The notes under the pieces: model-generated
What the model was told of the DNA's origin: nothing
What the model saw: only the letters and a program-made list of their open reading frames with translations
Databases searched by the model: none
Position numbers and translations under genes: made by a program
In this document: positions 29,441 to 40,089 of the stretch, in pieces
Layout: every line of letters begins with the position of its first letter
Position numbering within the stretch: position 1 is the stretch's first letter
From: Nocardiopsis quinghaiensis
GTDB taxonomy: Bacteria; Actinomycetota; Actinomycetes; Streptosporangiales; Streptosporangiaceae
Assembly (NCBI RefSeq): GCF_008638365.1
Contig: NZ_VWVU01000020.1
Span: 1-64,000, forward strand
Length of the DNA: 64,000 nt
Direction of reading: 5' to 3'

Positions 29441-30412
29441 ATGATGAGTACAACACCCGACGAGGACGGGCAGCGCCCGCCCCGGGTGGTCGCGTTGGGA
29501 GGCGGGCACGGCCTGCACGCCTCCCTGTCGGCTCTGAGGAGGGTGACCACCGACGTGACGGCGATCGTCACGGTCGCCGACGACGGCGGATCCAGCGGTC
29601 GGCTCCGCAAGGAGCTCGGAGTCCTGCCGCCCGGCGACCTGCGCATGGCGCTGGCCGCCCTGTGCGGTGACGACGAGTGGGGGCACACCTGGAGCCAGGT
29701 GATCCAGCACCGGTTCCGCTCGGAGGGGGAGCTGCACGGTCACGCGGTCGGCAACCTGCTGATCGTGGCCCTGTGGGAGCTGCTCGGCGACTCGGTGGCG
29801 GGCCTGGACTGGGTGGGCCAGCTGTTGGGCGCGCACGGCCGCGTGCTGCCGATGTCGTCGGTGCCCCTGGACATCGTCGCGGAGGTCTCGGGGATCGACC
29901 CGGAGCGCCCCGAGGAGCTGACCACGGTGCGCGGCCAGGTGGCGTGCGCCAGCACCAGCGGCAAGGTGCGCTCCATCTCCCTGGTCCCGGAGGCCCCGCC
30001 CGCCAGCGCGCAGGCGGTCAAGGCGGTGCGTGAGGCCGACTGGGTGGTGTTCGGCCCCGGGTCGTGGTTCACCAGTGTGCTGCCCCACCTGTTGGTCCCG
30101 GACCTGGCACACGCCCTGGTCACCACCCGGGCCAGGCGCATGGTGGCGCTGAACCTGTCGCCCCAGCAGGGCGAGACCGACGGCTTCCGCCCCGAGACCT
30201 ACCTGGAGGTGCTGCACGAGCACGCACCCAAACTCGGGGTGGACGTGGTGCTCGCCGACCGGAGGACCGTGGAGGAGACCGACCCCCTGCTGGAGGCGGT
30301 CGGCCAGCTGGGCGGACGCCTGGAGCTGGAGTACCTGTCGCGCGACGACGGCACCCCGCGCCACGACCCCGACCGACTCGCGACGGCCTTCGAGCGGATC
30401 CTGGAGGGCTGA
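29441..30412 (+). CDS. yvcK: YvcK/CofD-like gluconeogenesis factor
   Basis: A 323-residue protein of the YvcK (CuvA) family. It has VVALGGGHGLHASLSALRR, the family motif TVADDGGSSGRLRKELGVLP and PPGDLRMAL, and ends with a Rossmann-like sheet region. YvcK binds UDP-sugars and links central carbon flow to cell-wall synthesis. ATG at 29441 or the adjacent ATG at 29444 may be used. A 103-base gap separates it from rapZ, so it may have its own promoter. Confidence 0.93.
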   Translation: MMSTTPDEDGQRPPRVVALGGGHGLHASLSALRRVTTDVTAIVTVADDGGSSGRLRKELGVLPPGDLRMALAALCGDDEWGHTWSQVIQHRFRSEGELHGHAVGNLLIVALWELLGDSVAGLDWVGQLLGAHGRVLPMSSVPLDIVAEVSGIDPERPEELTTVRGQVACASTSGKVRSISLVPEAPPASAQAVKAVREADWVVFGPGSWFTSVLPHLLVPDLAHALVTTRARRMVALNLSPQQGETDGFRPETYLEVLHEHAPKLGVDVVLADRRTVEETDPLLEAVGQLGGRLELEYLSRDDGTPRHDPDRLATAFERILEG

Positions 30413-30450
30413 CGGGTTCGGTCGGCGGAGGAACGGGGAGGACCACCGCC

Positions 30451-30861
30451 ATGGCCGAGCACCACGTGTACCTGGAGCGCGTCCACGACGAGGTCCGCGC
30501 GGCGCGAAGCCCGGACCGGGAAGCGGACACGCCGCCGGGCCGGCGCTTCCTGGTGGACCGGATGTGGCCGCGAGGGGTGTCCAAGGACGCCCTGGAGGGT
30601 GTCGCCTGGGTGAGGGATGTCGCACCGGGCGACGGGCTGCGCAGGTGGTTCGGCCACGACTCCTCGCGCTTCGCCGGGTTCGCCGAGCGCTACCGGGCGG
30701 AACTGGAGACCCGCCCGGAGGTGCTGGAGCCGATCCTGGAGGCGGCGCGGAGGGGGCCCGTCACCCTGCTGTACGCGGCCCGGGACACCGAGCACAACCA
30801 CGCCCTCGTCCTGCGCGACCACCTGCGTGAGGTGCTGTCCTCCCAGCCCGGGAGCAATTGA
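30451..30861 (+). CDS. DUF488 family protein
   Basis: A 136-residue DUF488 protein. Family marks are [43 protein letters not shown] and [22 protein letters not shown]. The family (YeaO-like) has no settled biochemical role. GGGGAGGA precedes the ATG at good spacing, and the gene lies only 38 bases after yvcK. It is inserted in a cluster in which yvcK and whiA are usually adjacent. Confidence 0.85.
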   Translation: MAEHHVYLERVHDEVRAARSPDREADTPPGRRFLVDRMWPRGVSKDALEGVAWVRDVAPGDGLRRWFGHDSSRFAGFAERYRAELETRPEVLEPILEAARRGPVTLLYAARDTEHNHALVLRDHLREVLSSQPGSN

Positions 30862-31061
30862 CCGCACACCGGCACGAAGGCCGACAGGACCGTCCCCGGC
30901 CCGGACGGTGGATGGGCGACACGCCGTGCAGGGGTCGGCGCCTGGCGTCGCGTCACGTAGTCTGCCACGGGGAAAGCCGCTCGTGGCAGGGCCGCGGCGG
31001 CACATCCCGGCACCGAGCCCGCGGTGCCGGGTCGGCTTGTTCGACGGGGAGGACCGCAGCG

Positions 31062-32042
31062 ATGGCGATGACCGGCGTGGTGAAGGATGAGTTGAGCCGT
31101 CTGGCCATTCTCAAGCCATGCTGCCGCAAGGCGGAGGTGTCCACCATCCTGCGGTTCACGGGGGGCCTGCACCTGGTGGGCGGGCGGATCGTGATCGAGG
31201 CCGAACTCGACACCGGCGTGGCCGCGCGCCGTCTGCGCAAGGACATCTCCGAGGTCTTCGGACACGAGTCCGAGATGGTCGTGCTCTCTCCCAGCGGTCT
31301 GCGCAAGGGCAACCGGTACGTGCTGCGTGTGATCAAGGACGGCGAGTCCCTGGCCCGGCAGACGGGGCTGGTGGACAACAACGGCCGCCCGGTGCGCGGC
31401 CTGCCCCGGCACGTGGTGGCGGGCGGGGCCTGCGACGCCGAGTCGGCGTGGCGGGGCGCGTTCATCGCGCACGGCTCCCTGACCGAGCCGGGCCGGTCGA
31501 TGTCCCTGGAGGTCACCTGCCCCGGACCGGAGGCCGCACTGGCGCTGGTGGGCGCGGCGCGCCGCCTGAAGGTGCACGCCAAGGCCCGTGAGGTGCGGGG
31601 CGTGGACCGGGTGGTGGTGCGCGACGGCGACTCCATCGGCGCGCTGCTGACCCTGCTGGGCGCGCACCAGAGCGTGCTGGCGTGGGAGGAGAGGCGGATG
31701 CGCCGGGAGGTGCGCGCGACCGCCAACCGGCTGGCCAACTTCGACGACGCCAACCTGCGGCGCAGCGCGCGGGCGGCGGTGGCCGCCGGGGCGCGCGTGG
31801 AGCGGGCTCTGGAGATCCTGGGCGACGACGCGCCCAAGCACCTGGTGGCCGCGGGCCAGCTGCGCCTGGCGCACAAGCAGGCCTCGCTGGAGGAGCTGGG
31901 CCAGCTGTCCGTCCCGCCGCTGACCAAGGACGCCATCGCGGGACGTATCCGCAGGCTGCTGGCCATGGCGGACAAGCGCGCGAGTGACCTGGGTATCGAG
32001 GGGACCGAGGCCAACCTCACCCCGGACATGATGGTCCCCTGA
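31062..32042 (+). CDS. whiA: sporulation/developmental regulator WhiA
   Basis: A 326-residue WhiA protein: an N-terminal LAGLIDADG homing-endonuclease-like domain without nuclease residues (about 20-200) and a C-terminal helix-turn-helix (about 230-320, [19 protein letters not shown] and [16 protein letters not shown]). In Streptomyces it activates sporulation septation genes together with WhiB; it is also present in non-sporulating Gram-positives. The ATG at 31062 gives [14 protein letters not shown] and has GGGGAGGA eight bases upstream. Confidence 0.95.
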   Translation: MAMTGVVKDELSRLAILKPCCRKAEVSTILRFTGGLHLVGGRIVIEAELDTGVAARRLRKDISEVFGHESEMVVLSPSGLRKGNRYVLRVIKDGESLARQTGLVDNNGRPVRGLPRHVVAGGACDAESAWRGAFIAHGSLTEPGRSMSLEVTCPGPEAALALVGAARRLKVHAKAREVRGVDRVVVRDGDSIGALLTLLGAHQSVLAWEERRMRREVRATANRLANFDDANLRRSARAAVAAGARVERALEILGDDAPKHLVAAGQLRLAHKQASLEELGQLSVPPLTKDAIAGRIRRLLAMADKRASDLGIEGTEANLTPDMMVP

Positions 32043-33362
<1,320 letters not shown>

Positions 33363-33394
33363 CGTCCACGGCCCTCATAGCCGCCGGCGCGTGA

Positions 33395-33437
33395 GACGGC
33401 ACCCCTTCGCCCGCAGTGCGCGCGAAGGGGTGCCGTC
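33395..33437 (+). terminator. strong hairpin between gap and pgk
   Basis: GACGGCACCCCTTCGC (33395-33410) pairs perfectly over 16 bp with 33422-33437. There is no T-run, as is usual for many actinomycete terminators. It may act as a partial terminator or an mRNA-processing/stability element that gives gap a higher transcript level than pgk-tpiA. Confidence 0.75.
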
Positions 33438-33502
33438 GTCCACGTCCCTCCCGGATCCACCGCTCCGGGACCGCCCGACCCCACATCCCAAGAGGAGACC
33501 AG

Positions 33503-34687
33503 ATGCGGACGATCGACGAACTCGACGTCTCCGGCAAGCGCGTGTTCGTCCGGGCCGACCTGAACGTGCCCCTGGACGGCGACCGGATCACCGACGACGG
33601 TCGCATCCGCGCGGCCGTGCCGACCATCTCCGCGCTCCGCGAGCGCGGTGCCCGTGTCATCGTCGCCGCCCACCTGGGCCGCCCCAAGGGCGCCCCGGAC
33701 CCCCGCTACTCCCTGCGCCCGGTCGCCGCACGCCTGGGCGAACTTCTCGGCGCCGAGGTGGCCTTCGCCGCCGACACCGCCGGCGAGTCCGCCCGCGCCA
33801 CCTCCGCCGCGCTGGAGGACGGCGGGGTCGCGCTGCTGGAGAACGTGCGCTTCGAGCCCGGCGAGACCAGCAAGGACGACGCCGAGCGCGGCGAGCTCGC
33901 CGACCGCTTCGCCCAGCTCGCCGACCTGTACGTCGGTGACGCCTTCGGCGCCGTGCACCGCAGGCACGCCAGCGTCTACGACCTGCCCGGCAGGCTCCCG
34001 CACGCCGTCGGCGGCCTGGTGCTGACCGAGGTCGAGGTGCTCAGGAAGCTCACCGGCGAGCCCCAGCGCCCCTACGCCGTGGTCCTGGGCGGCTCCAAGG
34101 TCTCCGACAAGCTCGGTGTCATCGACAACCTCCTGGGCGCCGCCGACCGCCTGTTCATCGGCGGCGGCATGGTCTTCACCTTCCTCAAGGCGAAGGGCTA
34201 CGAGGTCGGTTCCAGCCTGTTGGAGACCGACCAGGTCGACACCGTCAGGGGCTACCTGGAGCGCGCCGAGCGCGAGGGCGTGGAGATCGTCCTGCCGGTG
34301 GACGTCGTGGCCGCCGAGAAGTTCTCCGCCGACGCGGCGCACGACGCGGTCGACGTCGACTCCATCCCGGCCGACCGGATGGGCCTGGACATCGGCCCCA
34401 GGAGCCAGGCGCTCTTCGCCGAGAAGCTCGCCGACACCAGGACCGTGTTCTGGAACGGCCCGATGGGCGTGTTCGAGATGGAGCCCTACGCGGGCGGTAC
34501 CCGCGCGCTGGCCCGGGCCCTGATCGACTCGGGCGCGTTCACCGTGGTCGGCGGCGGCGACTCCGCCGCGGCCGTGCGCGCGCTCGGCTTCGACGAGGCG
34601 GCCTTCGGCCACATCTCCACCGGTGGCGGTGCCAGCCTGGAATACCTGGAGGGCAGGGACCTGCCCGGTATCGACGCCCTCAAGTAA
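33503..34687 (+). CDS. pgk: phosphoglycerate kinase
   Basis: A 394-residue PGK of glycolysis. N-terminal [10 protein letters not shown], the substrate-binding [12 protein letters not shown] segment, [17 protein letters not shown], and the C-terminal ATP-site [13 protein letters not shown] and [15 protein letters not shown] are all present. The ATG at 33503 has AGAGGAGA nine bases upstream. Length is normal. Confidence 0.97.
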   Translation: MRTIDELDVSGKRVFVRADLNVPLDGDRITDDGRIRAAVPTISALRERGARVIVAAHLGRPKGAPDPRYSLRPVAARLGELLGAEVAFAADTAGESARATSAALEDGGVALLENVRFEPGETSKDDAERGELADRFAQLADLYVGDAFGAVHRRHASVYDLPGRLPHAVGGLVLTEVEVLRKLTGEPQRPYAVVLGGSKVSDKLGVIDNLLGAADRLFIGGGMVFTFLKAKGYEVGSSLLETDQVDTVRGYLERAEREGVEIVLPVDVVAAEKFSADAAHDAVDVDSIPADRMGLDIGPRSQALFAEKLADTRTVFWNGPMGVFEMEPYAGGTRALARALIDSGAFTVVGGGDSAAAVRALGFDEAAFGHISTGGGASLEYLEGRDLPGIDALK

Positions 34688-34771
34688 GCGGTGTTCGCTC
34701 CGGGACCCGCCGTGTCCCCCTCCGACGGTGCCCGGGCGAATCCCTCGACCATCCCGTAAGGAAGTACCGAC

Positions 34772-35548
34772 ATGTCCCAGCGACTGCCGCTCATCGCGGG
34801 CAACTGGAAGATGAACAACAACCACCTGGAGGCCATCGCGCTCGTCCAGAAACTGGCGTTCGCGCTGAACGACAAGGACTACGACAACGCCGAGGTCGTC
34901 GTCCTGCCGCCGTTCACCGACCTGCGCAGCGTCCAGACGCTGGTCGACGGCGACAAGCTCAGGATCGGCTACGGCGCCCAGGACGTCTCCGCCCACGACA
35001 AGGGCGCCTACACCGGTGAGGTCTCCGGTGCCATGCTGGCCAAGCTGGACTGCTCCTACGTGCTCGTGGGCCACTCCGAGCGCCGCGAGTACCACCGCGA
35101 GGACGACGCCCTGGCCAACGCCAAGGTCAAGGCGGCCTTCAAGAACGACATCGTCCCGATCCTGTGCGTCGGCGAGGGCCTGGAGGTACGCCAGGCGGGC
35201 CAGCAGGTCGAGCACGTCCTGGCTCAGCTGGACGGCGCCCTCGACGAGGTCCCGGCCGGGCAGGCCGAGAGGATCGTCGTCGCCTACGAGCCGGTGTGGG
35301 CGATCGGCACCGGAGAGGTCGCCACCCCCGAGGACGCCCAGGAGGTGTGCTCGGCGATCCGCAAGCGCCTGGCCGAGCTGTACTCGCCCGAGGTCGCGGG
35401 CGCGGTGCGCGTCCTGTACGGCGGTTCGGTCAAGGGCGACAACGCCCCCGGCATCATGGCCAAGGACGACGTCGACGGCGCCCTGGTCGGCGGTGCCTGC
35501 CTCAAGGCCGACGAGTTCGCCAGGATCATCCGCTTCGGCGAGCGGTAG
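34772..35548 (+). CDS. tpiA: triosephosphate isomerase
   Basis: A 258-residue TIM-barrel enzyme. Catalytic Lys is in AGNWKMNNN (residue 13), His in [13 protein letters not shown] and Glu in [13 protein letters not shown]; the phosphate loop is [21 protein letters not shown] precedes the ATG. It follows pgk by 84 bases and is probably in the same operon. Confidence 0.97.
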   Translation: MSQRLPLIAGNWKMNNNHLEAIALVQKLAFALNDKDYDNAEVVVLPPFTDLRSVQTLVDGDKLRIGYGAQDVSAHDKGAYTGEVSGAMLAKLDCSYVLVGHSERREYHREDDALANAKVKAAFKNDIVPILCVGEGLEVRQAGQQVEHVLAQLDGALDEVPAGQAERIVVAYEPVWAIGTGEVATPEDAQEVCSAIRKRLAELYSPEVAGAVRVLYGGSVKGDNAPGIMAKDDVDGALVGGACLKADEFARIIRFGER

Positions 35549-35607
35549 CCGCCGGGCGGGAAACCCGGTCCGTCACCCTCGATGCCCGATAGTGACGGGC
35601 CGGGTGC

Positions 35608-35635
35608 CCGACAAGTCGTCCGGTCGGGCTAGACT
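35608..35635 (+). promoter_or_regulatory. possible promoter for secG
   Basis: CCGACA (35608-35613) and TAGACT (35630-35635) are spaced by 16 bases, a plausible sigma-A-type promoter about 190 bases before secG. The match is modest. Confidence 0.3.
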
Positions 35636-35826
35636 TCGCGGTGGGGTTCTCCGTGTCCCACGGTTTCCCCCGCCCGTGCCGCCATGGGCACGGTAAAATC
35701 CGAAATTGTCCCCGGTCTCCTCCTTCCCCGATACCCGTATCGGCCCGGTACAGCCGCTGCCGCGGGCGGGAAATGGGGATCGAGGTGTCCATCCCCCCGC
35801 TTCGGGGTCGAGCTACGGGTGAGCGT

Positions 35827-36063
35827 GTGATCCTCGGTCTGTCCATCTTCGTGATGCTTCTCAGCGTGCTGCTGGTCCTGCTGGTGCTCATGCACAAGGG
35901 CAAGGGCGGCGGTCTCTCCGACATGTTCGGCGGCGGCGTCACGTCCTCGCTCGGCGGATCGTCGGTGGTCGAGCGCAACCTCGACCGGATGACCGTCGGG
36001 ATCGCGGTCGCCTGGATCCTCGCCATCGTCGTCCTCGGCCTGCTGATCAACCGGGGGATGTAG
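35827..36063 (+). CDS. secG: preprotein translocase subunit SecG
   Basis: A 78-residue membrane protein with two helices (the first at about 3-22, the second at about 54-75) and the conserved loop LMHKGKGGGLSDMFGGG, SSLGGSSVVERNLDRMT. SecG joins SecYE for protein export. The GTG at 35827 gives the family-like start MILGLSIFVML; the frame is open to 35641 but that part does not look like SecG. The order tpiA-secG-rbpA is typical of actinomycetes. Confidence 0.95.
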   Translation: MILGLSIFVMLLSVLLVLLVLMHKGKGGGLSDMFGGGVTSSLGGSSVVERNLDRMTVGIAVAWILAIVVLGLLINRGM

Positions 36064-36144
36064 CCCGCGCCCCGCGGGACGCACCCCCGTCCACAGTCAA
36101 GCTCGCCCGAGAACCGGTGAGCGAGTTCGCCGAAGGAGTTTTTC

Positions 36145-36516
36145 GTGGGTAGTGGCAGTGCCATCCGTGGCAGCCGTGTCGGAGCCGGCCCCATGGGCGA
36201 GGCGGAGCGGGGCGAGGCCGCCCCCCGTGTTCGGGTTCCGTTCTACTGCGCGAACCTGCACGAGGTCGTGCCCAGCTTCGCGAGCGAGGCGCTGGTGCCC
36301 GACGAGTGGGACTGCCCGCGCTGCGGTTTCCCCGCGGGCAAGGACAAGGCGAACCCCCCGTCGCCGCCGCGCACCGAGCCGTACAAGACCCACCTGGCGT
36401 ACGTGAAGGAGCGCCGCAGCGAGGAGGAGGGCAAGCTCATCCTCGATGAGGCCCTGGCCAAGCTGCGTGCCGACCGCGCCGCCGTCGAGGCCCACATGAA
36501 GGCCGCGCAGAACTAG
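36145..36516 (+). CDS. rbpA: RNA polymerase-binding protein RbpA
   Basis: A 123-residue RbpA. N-terminal GSAIRGSRVGAGPMGEAERG is the promoter-contact and sigma-interacting part, the zinc-binding middle has YCANLHE and WDCPRCGFPAG, and the C-terminal sigma-interaction domain has PYKTHLAYVKERRSEEEG. It stabilises open complexes with the main sigma factor and is found only in actinobacteria. GAAGGAG is seven bases before the GTG start. Confidence 0.96.
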   Translation: MGSGSAIRGSRVGAGPMGEAERGEAAPRVRVPFYCANLHEVVPSFASEALVPDEWDCPRCGFPAGKDKANPPSPPRTEPYKTHLAYVKERRSEEEGKLILDEALAKLRADRAAVEAHMKAAQN

Positions 36517-36544
36517 TCCTCCCAGGTCTCCCGAGGCTTCCGCC

Positions 36545-36572
36545 GGGGCCCGTCGCGATCGCGACGGGCCCC
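36545..36572. terminator. bidirectional terminator after rbpA
   Basis: A perfect 28-base palindrome (14-bp arms, GGGGCCCGTCGCGA and its complement) just after rbpA and before the end of the convergent regulator remnant. Confidence 0.8.
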
Positions 36573-36597
36573 GCGCGTGTGTACGGTCCGAGCCCCC

Positions 36598-37134
36598 TCA
36601 CCCGCTCGTGCGCTCACCGCCGAAGGTGCGCCGATAGGCCGACGGCGTGGTGCCCAGGTGCCGTCGGAAGTGCTGTCGCAGCCCGTCGTCGGTGCCCAGG
36701 CCGCAACGCCGGGCGACCACCGACAGCGGTAGGTCGGTGCTCTCCAGCAGCTCCCTCGCACGGGTGACCCGCTGCCGGTTCACCCAGGCCAGTGGGGTCA
36801 GGCCCACCTCCGCGGGCATGGGACCGGCGCAGGGCGTCCAGGAGCTGGGCGGGCGCGCGGTAGGACGGCATCCGGCAAGCGGGGACCACGACCAGGTCGG
36901 CCTCCTCCACGGCGGTCAGGTCGTGGACGACGCCCAGGAACAGTCCTCCGGGGCCGCGCTGGGGCCGGGCACGGTCCGGCAGACGGTGAGGTCGTACCAG
37001 CGCGGGTCCGGCCCCACGCGCGGTGAGCCGAACACCTCGCATGCCACGGCCAGCTCGAACAGGGGACAGTCCTCCAGCAGCGGGACGACGACGCGGAGGC
37101 GGCCGTCGTTCCGCTCCGGCGCGATAGGGATCAT
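36598..37134 (-). pseudogene. degraded GlxA-type AraC-family regulator
   Basis: Pieces of one regulator lie in different frames. 37134-36916 encodes the start of a DJ-1/PfpI-like domain (RLRVVVPLLEDCPLFELAVA, then VFGSPRVG). After a frameshift near residue 65 the domain continues as GLFLGVVHDLTAVEEADLVV and SYRAPAQLLDALRRSHARGG in another frame. A third frame at 36819-36598 encodes only the second half of the AraC DNA-binding domain (WVNRQRVTRARELLESTDLP, CGLGTDDGLRQHFRRHLG). Normal GlxA proteins have about 150 further residues between these pieces, so there are two frameshifts and an internal deletion. Product is not functional. Confidence 0.8.
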
Positions 37135-37250
37135 GGCGTAAATATACGGATACCCGACGTTTTTGCCACTGCCGACGCCTCAGCCCGGTGCCGGATGCTG
37201 GTTCCCGGTTCGCGGAAGGTCCGCGGGCCGTGGAAGGGACGTGATCGCGG

Positions 37251-37799
37251 ATGGACCGTGAAGCGGACGAGAGGACCGCCTGTCGGCACCTGGCGCTGGC
37301 GGGCATCCTGGGAATCGGTGTGGCCTTCGGGTTCGCGCGGTACGGGTACGGCCTCTTCCTGCCGCAGCTCAGGGAGGCGTTCGGGCTGTCGCTGACGTGG
37401 GTGGGCGCCATCGCCAGCGCCTCCTACGCCGGTTACCTCGCCGCGCTGGTCCTGGTGGGACTGTTCGTGGGCAGGGTGGGCCCGCGGCTGCCGGTGGTCG
37501 TGGGCGGTCTGTGCGCGGCGGCCGGTATGGGGCTGGTGGCCCTGGCGCGGGAACCGGTGGCGCTGATGGCCGGCCTGGTGCTGGCGGGTACGAGCGCGGG
37601 CTGGGCGTGGGCACCCTACTCCGACGCGGCGGACCGCATGCTCACGCCCAGGTCGGGCCGTGCGGTCCTGGCGCTGCACCCGACGGGTACCGCGTTTGCG
37701 ACGGTCGTCGCCGTGGGAACGCTGGTGGCGCGTCCGCCCCGGCTCGGACCCCGGCCGCAACGGACGGGGAGCGGACACGAGTCGGGGATCAGACCCTGA
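37251..37799 (+). pseudogene. truncated YbfB/YjiJ-type MFS transporter
   Basis: The first 150 residues match an MFS permease: HLALAGILGIGVAFGFARYG, YGLFLPQLREAFGLSLTWVG, GYLAALVLVG and SAGWAWAPYSDAADRML. After LALHPTGTAFATVVAVG the sequence turns to unrelated Arg/Pro-rich text and stops at 182 residues, whereas the family has about 390-400. The C-terminal six or so helices are missing. It is divergent from the decayed regulator, suggesting a regulator-exporter pair that decayed together. Confidence 0.75.
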
Positions 37800-37928
37800 C
37801 GGGGAGCGAACGCGCTCGCCCATAGGTGAATATGAAGGTCAACTTTCTCATTCTCGGGACTGGTGTGGTTGGTGGGAAATACAGTGATCGTCAGCACCCC
37901 CGACAGCCACTGTGAGGAGATGGTGTCG

Positions 37929-38030
37929 ATGTCTACGTGCCCCACCGGCGGGGACCATGACTGGATCCTCGGCGACGACCGCAAGTTCCAGTGCGCCAAG
38001 TGCGGAGCTCAGAGCGCCCGACGGTTCTGA
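37929..38030 (+). CDS. 33-residue zinc-ribbon-like peptide
   Basis: A very short gene encoding MSTCPTGGDHDWILGDDR, then KFQCAKCGAQSARRF. Cys4, His10, Cys22 and Cys25 could bind zinc. GAGGAG (37914-37919) is nine bases before the ATG at 37929; an in-frame ATG at 37920 is too close to it. The local region 37820-37900 is AT-richer and may hold a promoter. Function unknown; the clear ribosome site and Cys/His pattern support it being real. Its end overlaps the convergent gene by 22 bases. Confidence 0.6.
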   Translation: MSTCPTGGDHDWILGDDRKFQCAKCGAQSARRF

Positions 38031-38266
38031 GCTCCGGGGCCCGGCTGCATCGTTCCGCGCCCGGCGAGCCGTCCCTTCTCCGCGGCGCGCCAGGTCACCG
38101 GTTCCCCCAGAGTCTCGGCCACCCCCTTGGCCCAGCGCTCCAGACAGGCGAACCGGTCCGGCCCATCCGGAAGCACGGTACGGCCCTGGTAGGGCATTCC
38201 GTCCAGGACGACGACCTCGTCGTTCACCCGCAGCTCGGTGTCGTACTCGTTCGTGTTCGGCCTCAT
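38009..38266 (-). CDS. small hypothetical protein
   Basis: An 85-residue protein starting MRPNTNEYDTELRVNDEVVV, followed by LDGMPYQGRTVLPDG and a helix FACLERWAKGVAETLG. Codon bias is normal. It resembles actinobacterial stand-alone small proteins with an N-terminal beta-sheet, with no function known. The ATG at 38266 lacks a strong ribosome site and may be leaderless. The last 20 residues are Arg/Gly-rich. Confidence 0.55.
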   Translation of the reverse strand: MRPNTNEYDTELRVNDEVVVLDGMPYQGRTVLPDGPDRFACLERWAKGVAETLGEPVTWRAAEKGRLAGRGTMQPGPGAQNRRAL

Positions 38267-38388
38267 GCACCGGACTCTAACGGTCCGGGGCCGCGGCCGC
38301 CCGCGCTTTGGCAGACCCCGAGCGCCCGGTCCCCGGGCAGGGGCGATCCGGCGCACGGACCACACCCGGGAGTTGGAAGAATGGGGGC

Positions 38389-39069
38389 ATGGCCTCCTCC
38401 GAACCACCGGACCCCCCCACCGCGCCCCCGGCCCCTCCCTCCGACCTGATCCAGCGGCCCGGCAGCGTCTCGCACCTGCGCAGGTACGTCAGCCTGCGCG
38501 GTCCGAACGCGCGGATGTGGATGACCGCGGCCTACTTCTCCGCCGCCCTCACCCTGGGCTTCCTCCTGGTCCTCGGGTCCATGCTCTGGCACGTGCTGCG
38601 CGGGGAGGCCACGGTCGGATCGGTGTCCCTGTGGGCCTCGGCGGCCCTGGTCATGCTCTTCGTCGGTCCGGGGAGCAACGTGTTCGTGATGCGCGGACTG
38701 CCGCAGCGCATCACCAGGCAGGGCATCAGCGCCGACAGCGACGGCGTCACGGTCCTGCAGGAACGCAAGTGGTGGTTCCCCGGCGAGGGGACGTTCATCG
38801 CCTGGCAGGAGATCCGGCGCATCCGGGAGGTGCACACCGGCGGCCGCCGGCTCACCTACTTCATCGAGTTCGTGCTGGACACCCACCGCACCGAGGCAGA
38901 ACTGCCCAACTGGGCCGAGGACGCCGAGGGCCTCGGCCTGGAGGCGGTGGACGCGCCCACGCAGTTCTACGTCCAGGTGCCCGAGGAGCTCAAGGAGAGG
39001 ATCCTCAGGATGGTGGAGCGCACCGCCCCCCTGCCCTCCGTCGTGGAGCGGACCCCGCCACTACGGTGA
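38389..39069 (+). CDS. hypothetical membrane protein with PH-like cytoplasmic domain
   Basis: A 226-residue protein: a Pro-rich N-terminus (1-22), two transmembrane helices (about 47-70 and 83-105), then a soluble domain (GISADSDGVTVLQERKWWFP, FIAWQEIRRIREVHTGGRRL) resembling a bacterial PH-like domain. The ATG at 38389 begins MASSEPPDPP; GGAAGAATGGGGGC precedes it. The last nine bases overlap the end of the IclR gene. Function unknown. Confidence 0.7.
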   Translation: MASSEPPDPPTAPPAPPSDLIQRPGSVSHLRRYVSLRGPNARMWMTAAYFSAALTLGFLLVLGSMLWHVLRGEATVGSVSLWASAALVMLFVGPGSNVFVMRGLPQRITRQGISADSDGVTVLQERKWWFPGEGTFIAWQEIRRIREVHTGGRRLTYFIEFVLDTHRTEAELPNWAEDAEGLGLEAVDAPTQFYVQVPEELKERILRMVERTAPLPSVVERTPPLR

Positions 39070-39822
39070 CACGCGTCCGCCCAGGCGCCGGGTCAGCTCG
39101 GCGGCGGCGTCGCGCACCCGGCCGGCCAGCGCCTGGGGGGTGACCGGCCGCGCGCTGGGCACCGTCAGGCTGATCGCCGCCGCCGGACGGCCGTTGTGGT
39201 CCGTGGCGGCCGCGGCCACCGACACGAAGCCCTCGGTGACCTGGCCGTTCTCGATCGACCAGCCCCGGCGCCGCTCCTCGGCCAGTACCCGGCGCAGCTC
39301 CCCGGGGGCGGCCGGCCCGCGCCCGGTACGGCTGGTGAACGCCGTCGCGTCCGGGTACAGCGCGCGCACCTGCGCGCGCGGCAGCCGGGCCAGCATGGCC
39401 CGCCCCGACGCCGTCAGGTGCGCGGGCAGGCGCACCCCCACCCCGGTGATCAGGGCCGGGGCGTGCGGGGGCTGCTCCTTGAGCAGGTACAGGGTGTCGG
39501 CGCCGTGCAGCACGCCCAGGTGGGCGGTGGCGCCGGTGGCCTCGGTGAGCTGGTGCAGGAGCGGGCGCGCCAGGCGCTCCACGCCGTCGTGGCGCAGGTA
39601 GGCCGAGCCGATCTCGAACGCGGCCACTCCCAGCCCCCAGCGGCGCTCCTCGGGCAGGTGGGTCACGAAGCCCTCCTCCGCCATGGCCTCCAGCAGCTGG
39701 TACACGCTGGAGCGGGGGACACCGAGCTCGGCGGCTATCGCCGAGGCCGACACCGGCCCCGGGCGGGTCGCCAGGAAGCGCAGCAGCCGCAGCGCGCGGG
39801 TGGCCGCCGGAACGAGGCTCAT
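39061..39822 (-). CDS. IclR-family regulator, probable hut repressor
   Basis: A 253-residue IclR regulator: winged helix at about 1-65 ([40 protein letters not shown]) and effector domain after it ([53 protein letters not shown]). It is divergent from hutH with 267 bases between, so it probably controls the histidine operon, with urocanate or a related compound as a possible effector. That role is inference from position. Confidence 0.85.
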   Translation of the reverse strand: MSLVPAATRALRLLRFLATRPGPVSASAIAAELGVPRSSVYQLLEAMAEEGFVTHLPEERRWGLGVAAFEIGSAYLRHDGVERLARPLLHQLTEATGATAHLGVLHGADTLYLLKEQPPHAPALITGVGVRLPAHLTASGRAMLARLPRAQVRALYPDATAFTSRTGRGPAAPGELRRVLAEERRRGWSIENGQVTEGFVSVAAAATDHNGRPAAAISLTVPSARPVTPQALAGRVRDAAAELTRRLGGRVSP

Positions 39823-40027
39823 ACCCCGATTGTCCCACGGAGCTGTTCACGGGTCCTGGGCGGAGGAACCCGAGGGCAGGCCCTGTGGCACGTGCTCGTC
39901 CTCCTCCGCGGGAACAGCGGGTCAGAGCGCCGCCTCGGCGCGGTGGTGACGCCGCGGCAGCGCCGTCCGTGCGCCCCGGGGCGCCGGCGGTCCCGGTGGT
40001 GGGAACGAGAGGGGCACCGATCCGTAT

Positions 40028-40043
40028 GTCTGGCATGTCAGAC
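40028..40043. promoter_or_regulatory. palindromic operator candidate upstream of hutH
   Basis: GTCTGGCATGTCAGAC is a 16-bp palindrome with one mismatched pair (GTCTG-G-CATG-T-CAGAC), 47 bases before the first hutH ATG. A further GTGTCAG half-site follows at about 40053. Size and position suit an IclR-type or other dimeric regulator. Confidence 0.5.
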
Positions 40044-40089
40044 GGAACCCTCGTGTCAGCCCTTCACCAGGGGCCTCGCGGACGATCAA

